Source of the DNA: Alisma plantago-aquatica
Taxonomy: Eukaryota > Streptophyta > Magnoliopsida > Alismatales > Alismataceae
Direction: 5' to 3'
DNA length: 64,000 nt
Assembly (NCBI GenBank): GCA_963693085.1
Contig: OY856411.1
Coordinates: 110,905,267 to 110,969,266, forward strand
Of the stretch, positions 52,420 through 62,615 are shown in pieces (positions within the stretch are counted from its first letter, which is position 1; every line of letters begins with the position of its first letter). The position numbers and the translations under genes were made by a program. The notes beneath the pieces were generated by a model. That model did not search any database. It worked only from the letters and a program-made list of their open reading frames with translations, and was not told where the DNA came from.

Positions 52420-54065
52420 AACTCCCCTAAGCTTAAATGTTTCTCTTCCTCCAGCAAAACACCCTCAAATCTATTTAAGACAAGTCAGCAAAAGGACATA
52501 TAATATGAATTTCATTTCTCAACTATCCCCACCTGGCGGTCCAAAATCGGCCTTCACTGACCAATGAACAATCAACTACTCTCAAGCAACCAAAAATATC
52601 CATGAAAGATGTCCACCCTTATATTAGTGAACACTATCAAGAGAGCAGTTAATATCATAGTCAATCATGCATTCACTTGGTGCATCATGTTATTCCCTAT
52701 TCTACATTGCTCTTTTCCTAACAACCAACTAATTGGAAGCAATTTTCTTATAAGAATGAATGAGGAGAATAATCATTTAAGTGGTCTATCAGCAAGAGCA
52801 ATGGATGAAATGAATTATGTGGCTAATGAAGAATCACAAATAATATCTGAATTATTTATGCAAAACTAAAACATGATCAACCTATATGGTGAAGATAATG
52901 AGAAATGCATGAATCCTAATGCCTGATATCATGGGAAAAATGATGCATGTATTGAAATCTCATCAAATAGATGAGAATAAAGTAAAGAAGAGAATACATC
53001 ATGTGAATGTTTCCATCTCTTTAGGAAGAGTTTAGGGCTTCCTTTATCCCTCTATATTCCAAACACTAGGCAAACATTTTTCTCTCTCTTTTTTCATTGG
53101 CCCACTATTTTAGCATGATGGAAAGTTATGCTTGGGCTTTGCTAACATATTTCATTCATTTTTTTCATTTCATCTCTTTTTGGCGGGTATGAATGTGTAG
53201 CCATGCATTCTTATTTAAGAGGAAAATAATGTAACAAGATGATGTAAAGATGAATGATGAAATATGCATCCACTCTCCATGTAATTGTTATGCAACTAAA
53301 ATGATATGCAAAAAAATTGTTGATGTACACATTTTTTATAACTAATGTAATAAAAAAGAACTAACTATCATGTCACCTATTATGTCATGCAATGCAAACA
53401 AGAGGAAATAATTCAGTTACTTGATCATCTTAAGGCGGTGAATCAAAATGAGTGGAAAATGGATGGAATCACATAATTAAGAGACAATGCCTTTCATGAA
53501 CTATGATTTGTCCCTCTATAATGACTTGTCTACAGGGTAACTGTAGGATTTCTTTCTTAAACTTCAATTTAAGATCATGTTAATTATTTGATCAATTTAG
53601 GCTCAAACCTCATATTCGTCCACATTTCATGAATAATTAATATTCCCATTCATATTAATTGTCCTTAAGCTAACTAACCCATACACTTCCTCTAGGTGGT
53701 GTAACTCAAGAACGTTGCAACTAAGCCCAAAAAAATTTCATTTTAATTTCCACTACAAGCACATGAAAGAACATGACAATGACAGGAATCATTAATCGAG
53801 CTCCACTATTATACTAGATAAATTGTGGATCCTACAACTTCAAAAAATAAATTTACTAACAAAAATAAAAGATATAAAGATAAAGTCATTCCAACAACCC
53901 CCTAAGCTTGAACTTGAATATGTCCTCAATCAAAATGCAGACCTAGAGGTGGAATGAGGGTAGCAATTGCTCTGAAGGGTGGTGGTGGTGGATGATTGGT
54001 GGTTCATTAGATCAAGTTATGCTAGCATATATCCCTCTTGTTGATTCCAAGATATGACATTTTCT

Positions 54066-54489
54066 ATCCTTATTTGAGCTTAATGAGGCAGTACCACTGA
54101 CATGTGTATTGGTGGTATATATAGCTTTTTTTCTTCTTCTGAAGCTCTGTCAATTTTTGCTGAGAAAATTTGGTACTACCGACTTTGGTGTCAGTAGTAA
54201 CGAGTCATTCAAAAATCTCGATGCTTCCTAGCGTGATCTCGGTGTTTCAAACCTAGATCTTGCGTTCCCATCAGTACTACTGACTTTGTGTTGGTAGTAC
54301 TGAGTCTTTATCAGTTAACTCAGCTCCTTTTCTACAAAAAGTTGGTGTTACTGAGTCATTGGTCGGTAGTACTGAGTTTCTTTGAATCTTGCTCGTTCAA
54401 CCTATGATTTCGTCAGTACTACCGAGTATGCTGTCAGTAGTATCGACTGATGCTCAACCTGCACACTACACAATGATAAAGGCACCTTT
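54066..54489 (-). other. Internal spacer of the second Tat/Athila-like element
   Basis: Single-copy continuation of the element truncated by the triplication. GTACTACCGAC-like words occur repeatedly in both orientations (54170-54460), the same word as in that element's LTR (31430-31670). No coding frame is seen. It is cut at 54490 by the LTR of the gag-only element. Confidence 0.6.
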
Positions 54490-55760
54490 TGTAACATACT
54501 AGATCTCGAACCCTACCCTAGAACTTTGACCTTTTTATCTTAGCCAAACAAGGTTAAGGTTAGACCTAAAATATGTTTAGTATAACCCTAATGAGTTAAT
54601 GCATGTATAAATCACCTTAATGTAACCTAATGTTCTCACATTAGTCTTGGGACAATAATAGACATATAAAATATGTCACATTAGATAATGATGAATTATA
54701 TAAAATTTCATGCAAATAATCATGCATAATTCTTTTGTAGATAATATTTAACATAAATGGATGAGAAATAATGATAATAGTGAAATAATATGATAACCTA
54801 AGTAATAATGTGATACTAATGTCCACAAATATTAATTGTGTTATAACTCATAAAAGAAACCCTAAAAGTGGAATCTAAGTTAAAAATCATGTTTGATGGG
54901 TCGCAATCGCCTTGGGAGTCAAGTTTCACATTATTCACATAATAATAATTAATTTAATTCATTTAGGAAAGAAAAGATCTACGTTTTCCCCAAAATATCA
55001 AATAAAATAATAAATGAATCCAAAAGAGGAAAATAATTTGGACTAGTAATCTACATAATAAATATATCCTTTGGGTGAATTTTCATTCAATTTGGAGAAA
55101 GTTTGACTAAAAGGTGAAAGCGGGAGAGTGTGTAGAACCTTAAAAATATTAAATAAATGAACAAATAACTCCAACATGTGAAATTGATGGCAAATTCACA
55201 TCCAACACATTAAATATGACTTGTGGGTGAAGTTTCATAAAATATGGAGAATTTTAAAGTCATAAATGCATGAGGAGAGAGAAAATAGGATTTGGTTTAT
55301 TTAACACATCAAAAGTTCTCAAAAGGTAAATCTAATTGCATATTCAGATTCCTCATATCATAAATAGGTTGGGCGTCAAATTTTATTTAATTTGGGGCTT
55401 GTTTGCACCCTCAATTGAAGAGAGAGAAAATAAGAATTTAATGTGACCACACTTTAGTCGGAATCATAGTCACATTGCGTACAACCAAGACCATCTAATC
55501 CTTGATCCGATGGCGCGGAACCCATCTCCTACCTTGGGTAGGCGAGGCTCGCCCGAAATAGTGATCGACCTTGGTATTTTGGGTTTTTCTTGCTTGATTC
55601 TTAATGCTTTTATGTAATTTTTTTTGCGTTGAATTCAGGAGAGAATTCCACACAATTCAAGACATAAATTTAGCCCTAATTTCCATTGTTTAAGGAATGC
55701 CTGATTTGCACATATGAGCTTCTCGAAGCTCCTACCCCGTTGGCCCTATATGCACCCTTG

Positions 55761-55770
55761 CTTATATATA
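55761..55770 (+). promoter_or_regulatory. TATA box, 5' LTR of the gag-only element
   Basis: CTTATATATA lies about 160 bases before the splice donor. The 3' LTR has CCTATAAATA at the equivalent place (60611-60620), probably closer to the original. Confidence 0.55.
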
Positions 55771-55924
55771 CTAGTTCCCCAACCTCTGCGAGCACTCGTT
55801 CTATTCTCCTCTCTCATCAATTTTCTCCTAACTTCCCCGCATGGCCATCGACATTCAATATCTTATTTGAATCTTGCGGCGCTGATCACTGACATGTGGT
55901 GACACCAATTTTCGATCAGGTTTG

Positions 55925-55933
55925 CAGGTAAGT
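55925..55933 (+). promoter_or_regulatory. Candidate 5' splice site in the LTR
   Basis: CAG/GTAAGT matches the plant donor consensus perfectly and is conserved in the 3' LTR (60776-60784). The matching candidate acceptor is at 57952-57960, just before the gag start. Use is inferred from sequence only. Confidence 0.45.
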
Positions 55934-57850
55934 TTGTAGGCACCTGTTCTTCGTCCTGGCCCCTTTATTTCGTCGCACGATCCACTGGTTAGAGAAACCC
56001 CAATCTGGCTCCGAGTTGCTGCCCCATGGCTCATGGTCATGGTGTGCAGGCTTGGAGAGGATGAATCTCCCCAGTTCATTCTCACTTTTACCCCTCTATT
56101 TCTCTTCTTTCCTTTAATTTTCTCGCAAGGGTATATTGATCTTTTCGCGCCTTTGTTTCTTTTGTTTGGAGCGAGTCCAACTGAGGTTTGACTAGGGGAC
56201 ATGACCGCTTATGGGTGGTCCACATCACCTGGGCCCAGCTTCCGCCCTCTCTCCCTCTCTCTTACAATTTCTCTGTTTATGTGGAATTTTCTAATTATCT
56301 GATTGGTCAAAATTCTAAAATGCACAACTAATTATCTGCTGGGCCAAAAATTACAAATAAATAGTCATTGGATTTAGAAAAATAAGGGCTATCCAATGGT
56401 ACTTGTTTTGTTTCTTGAATATAATCTTGAAAATGTGTTATTTTAATGAATTCACTTAAATAGATAATAATCTGTAAAATCCATAACTAAATATATGTAT
56501 GTCAGATAAATATAATAACATATGTTTTGGACTCAGAAAAATATAACCTAAAACATGGCATGGTTTTTATAACCTAATGTACTAATAATAAAAAGGCAAT
56601 TTTTAGGGTTTTGAATAATCAATGTAATTCTAACCCTAATTTCACATACATGATAATAGGTGCTTTGGAAACCTAGATTTTGATCTAGAAGCAACCTTGG
56701 ACTATTATACTCTATAGAGAGGTATGTTTTGCATCTCTTATTATTCTATGTTGAGAAATTAACCTATATTCTCTTTCTCTTGGTCCTATGGACATTAGCC
56801 TATACGCAATGTCTTTTCTTTTGAAATCATAGTTCTTGTGAACTATCTTATTTTGTTACTGATCTTGTGATTATGGATATTCTCTTGGACTCTTTTTCAT
56901 ATGCTTTATGCGTCTTGGAATTATTTGATGATATGTGCCCACTTTGTAGTGGATGTTGCTTCTTTTCCCACCATGGTAGTGGATGTTACTTTTTATGGCA
57001 CATTATTCTTTTATTCTTATTTATCTTTTGATATGCATCATTTGGTGACTACTAGTATAATGTTGAATGTGCTTTTATGTGGATGTGAAAATTCCTACAT
57101 ATTTATAACTTATGGCACATGTGAAAATTCCTACTCGAGAGATGTTGACAGACCTACCACCACCCTATTATATAGCATATGTATACAAGACCTTGCTCTC
57201 TCTACATTTTTGGTAGATTTGAATTTCCCACCTACATTATATATTATTCTAGTGTTGTCATAGGTGAAACACATGGACACTTTGAACTTATCATTTCTTC
57301 TTATTTATCTTGTTAATAATGTTCTTTCTTTTATGCCTTTTTGGGTAGTACTTTTCTCTTGCATGGGAAGCCTTTATTCTTGACGTCCTTTGTTTCTAAT
57401 ATTGCTCAATTTCTAATTTAGTATGCACATACTAACTTTTGCTAATGTTTACTTTTCTTCTCCTTATTGTGGGGTATGCTTCCATCCCCAGGTTTAGATC
57501 AGGGATAGGATAAGCAAGGTGAACTTGGACAACAACTTTTGTAGCTAAGATTTTTGAGAGACTTGAAAGAAGTGGTTAGATGACCCTCAACTGATCCTGG
57601 TTTGATTAAGATAATTTTCCTTTTTGACTCACCTAGGTGTGGTGTGGTGATGTATAATGATATCAAGCTTTGTAATAGTTAGCTAAAGTTCTCTTTTGCT
57701 GCTACTTATTGTGTTATGATACATACATGTTGAATGAATTGGTAATCAACCCTTTGGTAAAAAAAATTATGTGGTGTTTGGTTCAAGGGATGTTGCCTTT
57801 TTATTTCTAGTAGGGAGTGGTTCCCCTCTGGGATCCCACTCCTCATAGCA

Positions 57851-57864
57851 TGGTATTAGAGCCA
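57851..57864 (+). promoter_or_regulatory. Primer-binding site, tRNA-iMet type
   Basis: TGGTATTAGAGCCA, directly after the LTR, matches the plant initiator-methionine PBS (TGGTATCAGAGC) with one change. Confidence 0.88.
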
Positions 57865-57951
57865 CTAGCAGTCGATTATCTAACTATTTCAATTTGTCTT
57901 CATTAGGATGTTTACCTTTTTCCATAGGTTGCTTATGCCTAGTATCCTTGC

Positions 57952-57960
57952 CTTGTGCAG
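57952..57960 (+). promoter_or_regulatory. Candidate 3' splice site before gag
   Basis: CTTGTGCAG after a pyrimidine-rich stretch, 12 bases before the gag ATG. Joining it to the LTR donor would remove 2033 bases including the PBS. Confidence 0.4.
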
Positions 57961-57972
57961 GCAAAAACCCTA

Positions 57973-59088
57973 ATGGCGGGAGATAACTCAACTGTTGACA
58001 ATAAGTACGGTTACAAAACACCCTAGAACCCTAGGTTTGGGATGCCAAGGATGGATCAACCCTTTACTACTCGAATGACACAAGGAACTCCTCCATCTGG
58101 AAGTGGACCATCAGTAAGACAAGAAACCCTAGCCTCTATTGCTGCTAATACGGGAATAGTAATCACTCCTAAACAAGAGTTGACCATGCTGAGGCAACTT
58201 CTCTCCACAGCCATGGCAGGGAAGTTAAACAATCCACATGTGTCCGATAAACCCAAGGAGTACTCAATCATGGAGTTCATGAATGTGCAACCACCCTACT
58301 TCAAGGGTGAAGGAGAGCTAGAGATGGTGGATAAAGATGATGATTGGGTGTTGGCCATAGAGAGGACTTTTGATGGCATGGCATGTCCTCCACACCAGAA
58401 GTTTATATTTTCTTCATATGTTTTGAAAGGACCAGTAAGAGTTTGGTGGAATGGAATTGTAAGAACTAGAGACACCTCAACCATGTCTTGGGTAGAGTTT
58501 TTGGCTCTCTTCCGAAGAAAGTGCATCAACACTACTGCTTTGAAGAAGAAGGAAGTTGAGTTCTATAGTTTGAAGCAAGGTTCCATGACTGTTTCTACTT
58601 ATGTGCAAAAGTTCCTCTTGCTTGAGAGGTATGTTGAAGGACTACGTGAGGAGCGTAGAGATGACCTATTCTTACAAGGACTCAACTATAATATAGGTTG
58701 TGCTCTTATCCCACAACTACCCTTGGCCTTTCAGCAGATGGTGGATAAGGCCTTAGCTGTGGAATCATATCCTGGTTTCCAGTCCCACAAGGAAAACAAT
58801 CATAAGAGGAAGCATCCAGAAGGTGATCGTCATACTGAGGACCATGTTGCCTGAAGAAAGGATAGGGTGCCAATATGCCATTATTGCAATGAACCTGGAC
58901 ATGTCCGCCCTGAGTGCCCCAAGCTTAAAAATGGATAAGCGCCAGCTCATCAACAAGCACCTCAAGTACCTCATCAGAATAATGGAAGCAATAATAAAGG
59001 AAGACATGGGGAAAGGCGAGCGGGGAGAGTTTTTGCTTTAGATGGTGAAGAAGTTCATGAGGATGAACAAGATCAGGATAATCCATAG
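57973..59088 (+). pseudogene. gag: gag of the gag-only element
   Basis: A single frame of 371 codons runs from the ATG at 57973 to TAG at 59086-59088, broken by three in-frame stops (TAG 58024, TGA 58852, TAA 58936) but no frameshift. The capsid-type region (58250-58760) has the Ty3/gypsy gag pattern: YFKGEGE, W…IERTFDGMACPPHQKFIFSSYVLKG, WWNGI, then W.EF…FRRK and the SVSTYVQKF-like segment. A CCHC knuckle, CHYCNEPGHVRPEC, lies at 58879-58920. It would assemble particles and bind RNA, but replication needs enzymes from another element. The longest open piece starts at the internal ATG 58042. The first ATG was chosen because it directly follows the candidate splice acceptor and is in frame. 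Confidence 0.85.
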
Positions 59089-59276
59089 TTCTATAGTTAG
59101 GCTTTACAACTTATGTTATATTTTTGCATGATGCTTTTATGTACAGATGTAAGGAACTGTAGTGGAACCCTTTGTACCTACAGAATAGTTTCTTGATAAG
59201 ATGAATCATTTAAGGGGTGGTGAATACGTTGTTTTCTTTTATGTAGATATTTTGATTTCTAGGACAAAATCCCTTT

Positions 59277-59290
59277 AACGGGTGGTGTGT
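59277..59290 (+). promoter_or_regulatory. Polypurine tract remnant
   Basis: AACGGGTGGTGTGT directly precedes the 3' LTR. The context GACAAAATCCCTTTAACGGG resembles the chromovirus pattern GACGAAAT…TTAAGGGGGG, with the tract partly mutated. A second G-rich site, AAGGGGTGGTGA, lies at 59212-59223. Confidence 0.6.
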
Positions 59291-62200
59291 TGTGACACAC
59301 TGGATCTTGAACCCTACCCTAGAACTTTGACCTTTTGGTCTTTGCCAAACAATGTTAAGGTTAGACCTAAAAGATGTTTAGTATAACCCTAATGAGTTAA
59401 TGCATGTATAAATCACCTTAATGTAACCTAATGTTCTCACATTAGTCTTGGGCCAATAATAGACATATAAAATATGTCACATAAAATAATGATGAATTAT
59501 ATAAAATTTCATGCAAATAACCATACATAATTCTTTTGGAGATAATATTAATATAAATGGATGAGAAATAATGATAATAGTGAAATAATATGATAACCTA
59601 AGTAATAACGTGATATTAATGGCCACAAATATTAATTGTGTCATAATTTATTAAAGTAAACCCCAAAAGTGGAATCTAAGTTAAAAATCATTTTCATTGG
59701 GTCCCAATCATCTTGGGAGTCAAGTGTCACATTATTCACATAATAATAATTATTATAATTCATTTAGGAAAGAAAAGATCTAAGTTTTCCTCAAAATATC
59801 AAATAAAATAATAAATGACTCTAAAATAGGAAATTAATCTTGGATTCGTAATCTACATAATAAATATAGCCTATGGGTGAATTTTTATTCAATTTGGAGA
59901 AAGTTTCATTAAAAGGTGAAATCATGAGAGAGAAAGTGTGTAGAACCTTCAAAATATTAAATAAATAAACAAGTAACTCCAACATGTAAAATTGATGGCA
60001 AATTCGTATCCAACACATTAAATATGACTTGCGGGTGAAGTTTCATAATATATGGAGAGTCTTAAAGTCATAAATGCACGAGGAAAGACAAAATAGGATT
60101 TGATTTATTTAACACATCAAAAGTTCTCAAAAGGAAAATCTAATTACATATTTTGTTTCCTCATATCAAAAATAGGTTGGGCATCATATTTCATTTAATT
60201 TGGGGCTCGTTTGCACCCTCAATTGAAGAGAGAGAAAATAAGAATTTAATGTGACCACACTTTAGTCGGAATCATAGTCACATTAGATATATATATGTCA
60301 CATGACTACTTTTTATTTTTAATTTTTCATGCAACCAGGACTGTTTGATCATTTATCTAATGGCATAGAACCCGTCTCCTACCTTGGGTAGGAGAGGCGC
60401 GCCCGAAATAGTGATTGACCCTGGTATTTTGGATTTTTCTCGCCCGATTCTTAACGGTTTTGTGTGATTTTTGTTGCGTTGAATTCGGGAGGGAATTCCA
60501 CACGATTCAAGCCATAATTTTAGCCATGTTTTTCATTATTTAAGGAACACTTGATTTTTGTATCTGAGCTTCTCAAAGCTCCTACCCCGTTGACCCTATA
60601 TGCACCCTCGCCTATAAATACTAGCTCCCCAACCTCCGCAAGCACCCATTCTATTCTCCTCTCTCAACGATTTGCTCCTAAATTCCCCCACACAACCATC
60701 GACATTCAAGATCTTTTTTTAATCTTGTGGTACTTATCACTCGCACGCGGCGGCGCTGGTTTTCAATCAGGTTTGCAGGTAAGTTTGTAGGCACCTGTTC
60801 TTCGTCCTGACCCCTTTATTTCGGCGCACGATCCACTGGGTAGAGAAAACCCAATCCAGCTCTGAGCGACTACTCCATGGCTTTTGGTCATGGCATGTAG
60901 GATTGGAGGGGATGAATCTCCCCAGTTCATTCTCAGTTTTACCCCTCTATTTCTCTTCTTTCCTTTAATTTTCTCATGAGGGTATTTTGGTCTTTTTGTG
61001 CCTTTGTTTCTTTTGTTTGGAGTGAGTCCAACCAAGATTTCATCGAGGGACATGGCCACTTGTGGTTGGCCCACATCAGCTGGGCCCGACTTCTGCCCTC
61101 TCTTTTGCAATTTCTCTGTTTATGTGGTATTTTCTAATTATCTGATTGGTCGAAATTCTAAAATGCATAACTAATTATCTGTAGGGCCAAAAATTACAAA
61201 TAAATAGTCATTGGATTAAAAAATATAAGGGCTATATAATGGTACTAGTTTTGTTGCTCAAATCTAATCTTGAAAATGTGTAACTTTAATGAATTCACTT
61301 AAATTGATAATCATTTGTAAAATCCATAACTAAATACATGTATGTCAGAAAAATATAGTAAAATATGTTTTGGACTCATACAAGTATAATCTAAAACATT
61401 GAATGGTTTTGATAACATAATTTACTAATAATAAAAAGGAAATTTCTAGAGTTTTGAATAATCGATGTAATTCTAACCCTAATTTCACATACATGATAAT
61501 AGGTGCTTTGGAAACCTAGATTTGGGTCTAGAAGTGACCTTGAACTATTATAATATGTAGAGGGGTATGCTTTACATCTCCTATTATTCTATGCTGAGCA
61601 ATTAACTTATATTCTCTTTCTCTTGGTCCTATGAACATTAGCCTATACACAATGTATTTTCTTTTGAAATCATAGTTCTTGTGAACTATCTTATTTTGTT
61701 ACTGATCTTGTGATTATGGATATTTTATTGGACTCTTTTTCATATGCTTTGTGCATGTTGGACTTATTTGATGATATGCCCACTTTGTAGTGGATGTTGC
61801 TTCTTTTCCCACCATGGAAGTGGATATTATTTTTATGGCACATTATTCTTTTATTCTTGTTTATCTTTTGATATGCATCATTTGGTAACTACTAGTATAA
61901 TGTCAAATGGACTTTTATGTGGATGTGAAAATTCCCACATATGAATGTTGATGTGGAAATTCTTTCATATTTATAAATTATTGCAAATGTGAAAATTCCT
62001 GCTCAACAGATGTTGGCAGACCCTGCCACTACCCTATTATAGAGCAGATGTATACAAGACCCTACTCGCTCTACATTTTTGGTAGATGTGTATTTCCTAC
62101 CTACATGATATATTATTCTAGTGTTGTCACAGGTGAAACATATGGATGCTTTGAACTTATCCTTTGTTCTTATTTATCTTGTTAATAATGTTCTTTATTT

Positions 62201-62615
62201 TATGCTCTTTTGGGTAGTACTTTTCTCATGCATGGAAAACCTTTATTCTTGATGTCCTTTGTTTCTTATATGGCTCAATTTCCTATTTAGTATGCACATA
62301 CCAACCTTTGTTGATGTTTCCTTTTCTTCTCCTTTTTGTGGGGTATGCTTCCATCCCCGGGTTTAGATCAAGGAGAGGATAAGCAAGGTGGACTTGGACA
62401 ACAACTTTTGTAGCTGAGCTTTTTGGGAGACTTGAAAGAGGTGGTTAGATGACCCTCAGTTGATCCTTGTTTGATTAAGATAGTTTTCCTTTTTGACTCA
62501 CCCATATGTGGTGTGATGATGTATAATGATATCAAGCTTTGTAATAGTTAGATAAAGTTCTCTTCTGCTGCTACTTATTGTGTTATGATACATACATGTT
62601 GAATGAAATGGTCAT
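59291..62615 (+). repeat. 3' LTR of the gag-only element, truncated at its 3' end
   Basis: It aligns with 54490 to about 57744 and then stops at GGTCAT, where a new LTR starts. It starts TGTGACACACT (5' LTR: TGTAACATACT). It keeps the TATA box (60611-60620), the CAG/GTAAGT donor (60776-60784) and the 115-codon antisense frame (60763-61110). Relative to the 5' LTR it has an extra AT-rich piece near 60285-60340. Confidence 0.85.

Larger units (their letters stand above)
43791..54065 (+). repeat. Tandem segment, unit 3 (10,269 bp plus shared 6-mer)
   Basis: Third copy. It ends at TTTTCT (54060-54065), after which the sequence departs (ATCCTTATTTG) from the unit start (TTACAAATGG). The departure point is the original right flank of the segment before duplication. 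Confidence 0.97.
54490..57850 (+). repeat. 5' LTR of the gag-only element
   Basis: It begins TGTAACATACT and ends CTCATAGCA, giving TG...CA ends, directly against the PBS. It is 3361 bp, over twice the interior length. It has a TATA-like TTATATATA at 55762-55770 and a perfect plant 5' splice-site consensus CAG/GTAAGT at 55925-55933. A 115-codon antisense frame (55855-56202) is also open in the 3' LTR. The 120-codon frame at 56901-57263 is not recognised. Confidence 0.85.
54490..62615 (+). mobile_element. Gag-only (TR-GAG-like) Ty3/gypsy retrotransposon
   Basis: Long direct repeats (54490-57850 and 59291-62615) surround only 1.44 kb of interior: a tRNA-iMet-type PBS, one gag ORF with a CCHC knuckle, and a PPT region. 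Protease, RT, RNase H, integrase and chromodomain are absent. This is the layout of TR-GAG elements (LTR retrotransposons keeping only gag). The gag and the TGTAACA start suggest a chromovirus (Tekay/Del-like) parent. The LTRs differ at about 5% of positions in the first 190 bases by eye. The 3' LTR lacks about 107 bases, being cut by another LTR at 62616. Confidence 0.85.

Noticed and set aside
23249..54065. Segmental transposition by one composite element
   Set aside because: The edges have no terminal repeats or target duplication. They fall inside two unrelated elements and share only a 6-mer, which fits repair or unequal exchange.
55686..55902. Two overlapping plus-strand frames with serine- and leucine-rich products in the LTR
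   Set aside because: They coincide with the TATA and R region of the LTR and differ between the two LTRs; no domain seen.
58056..59007. Three minus-strand frames of 74-80 codons across gag
   Set aside because: Shadows of the plus-strand gag frame, which has clear gag motifs.
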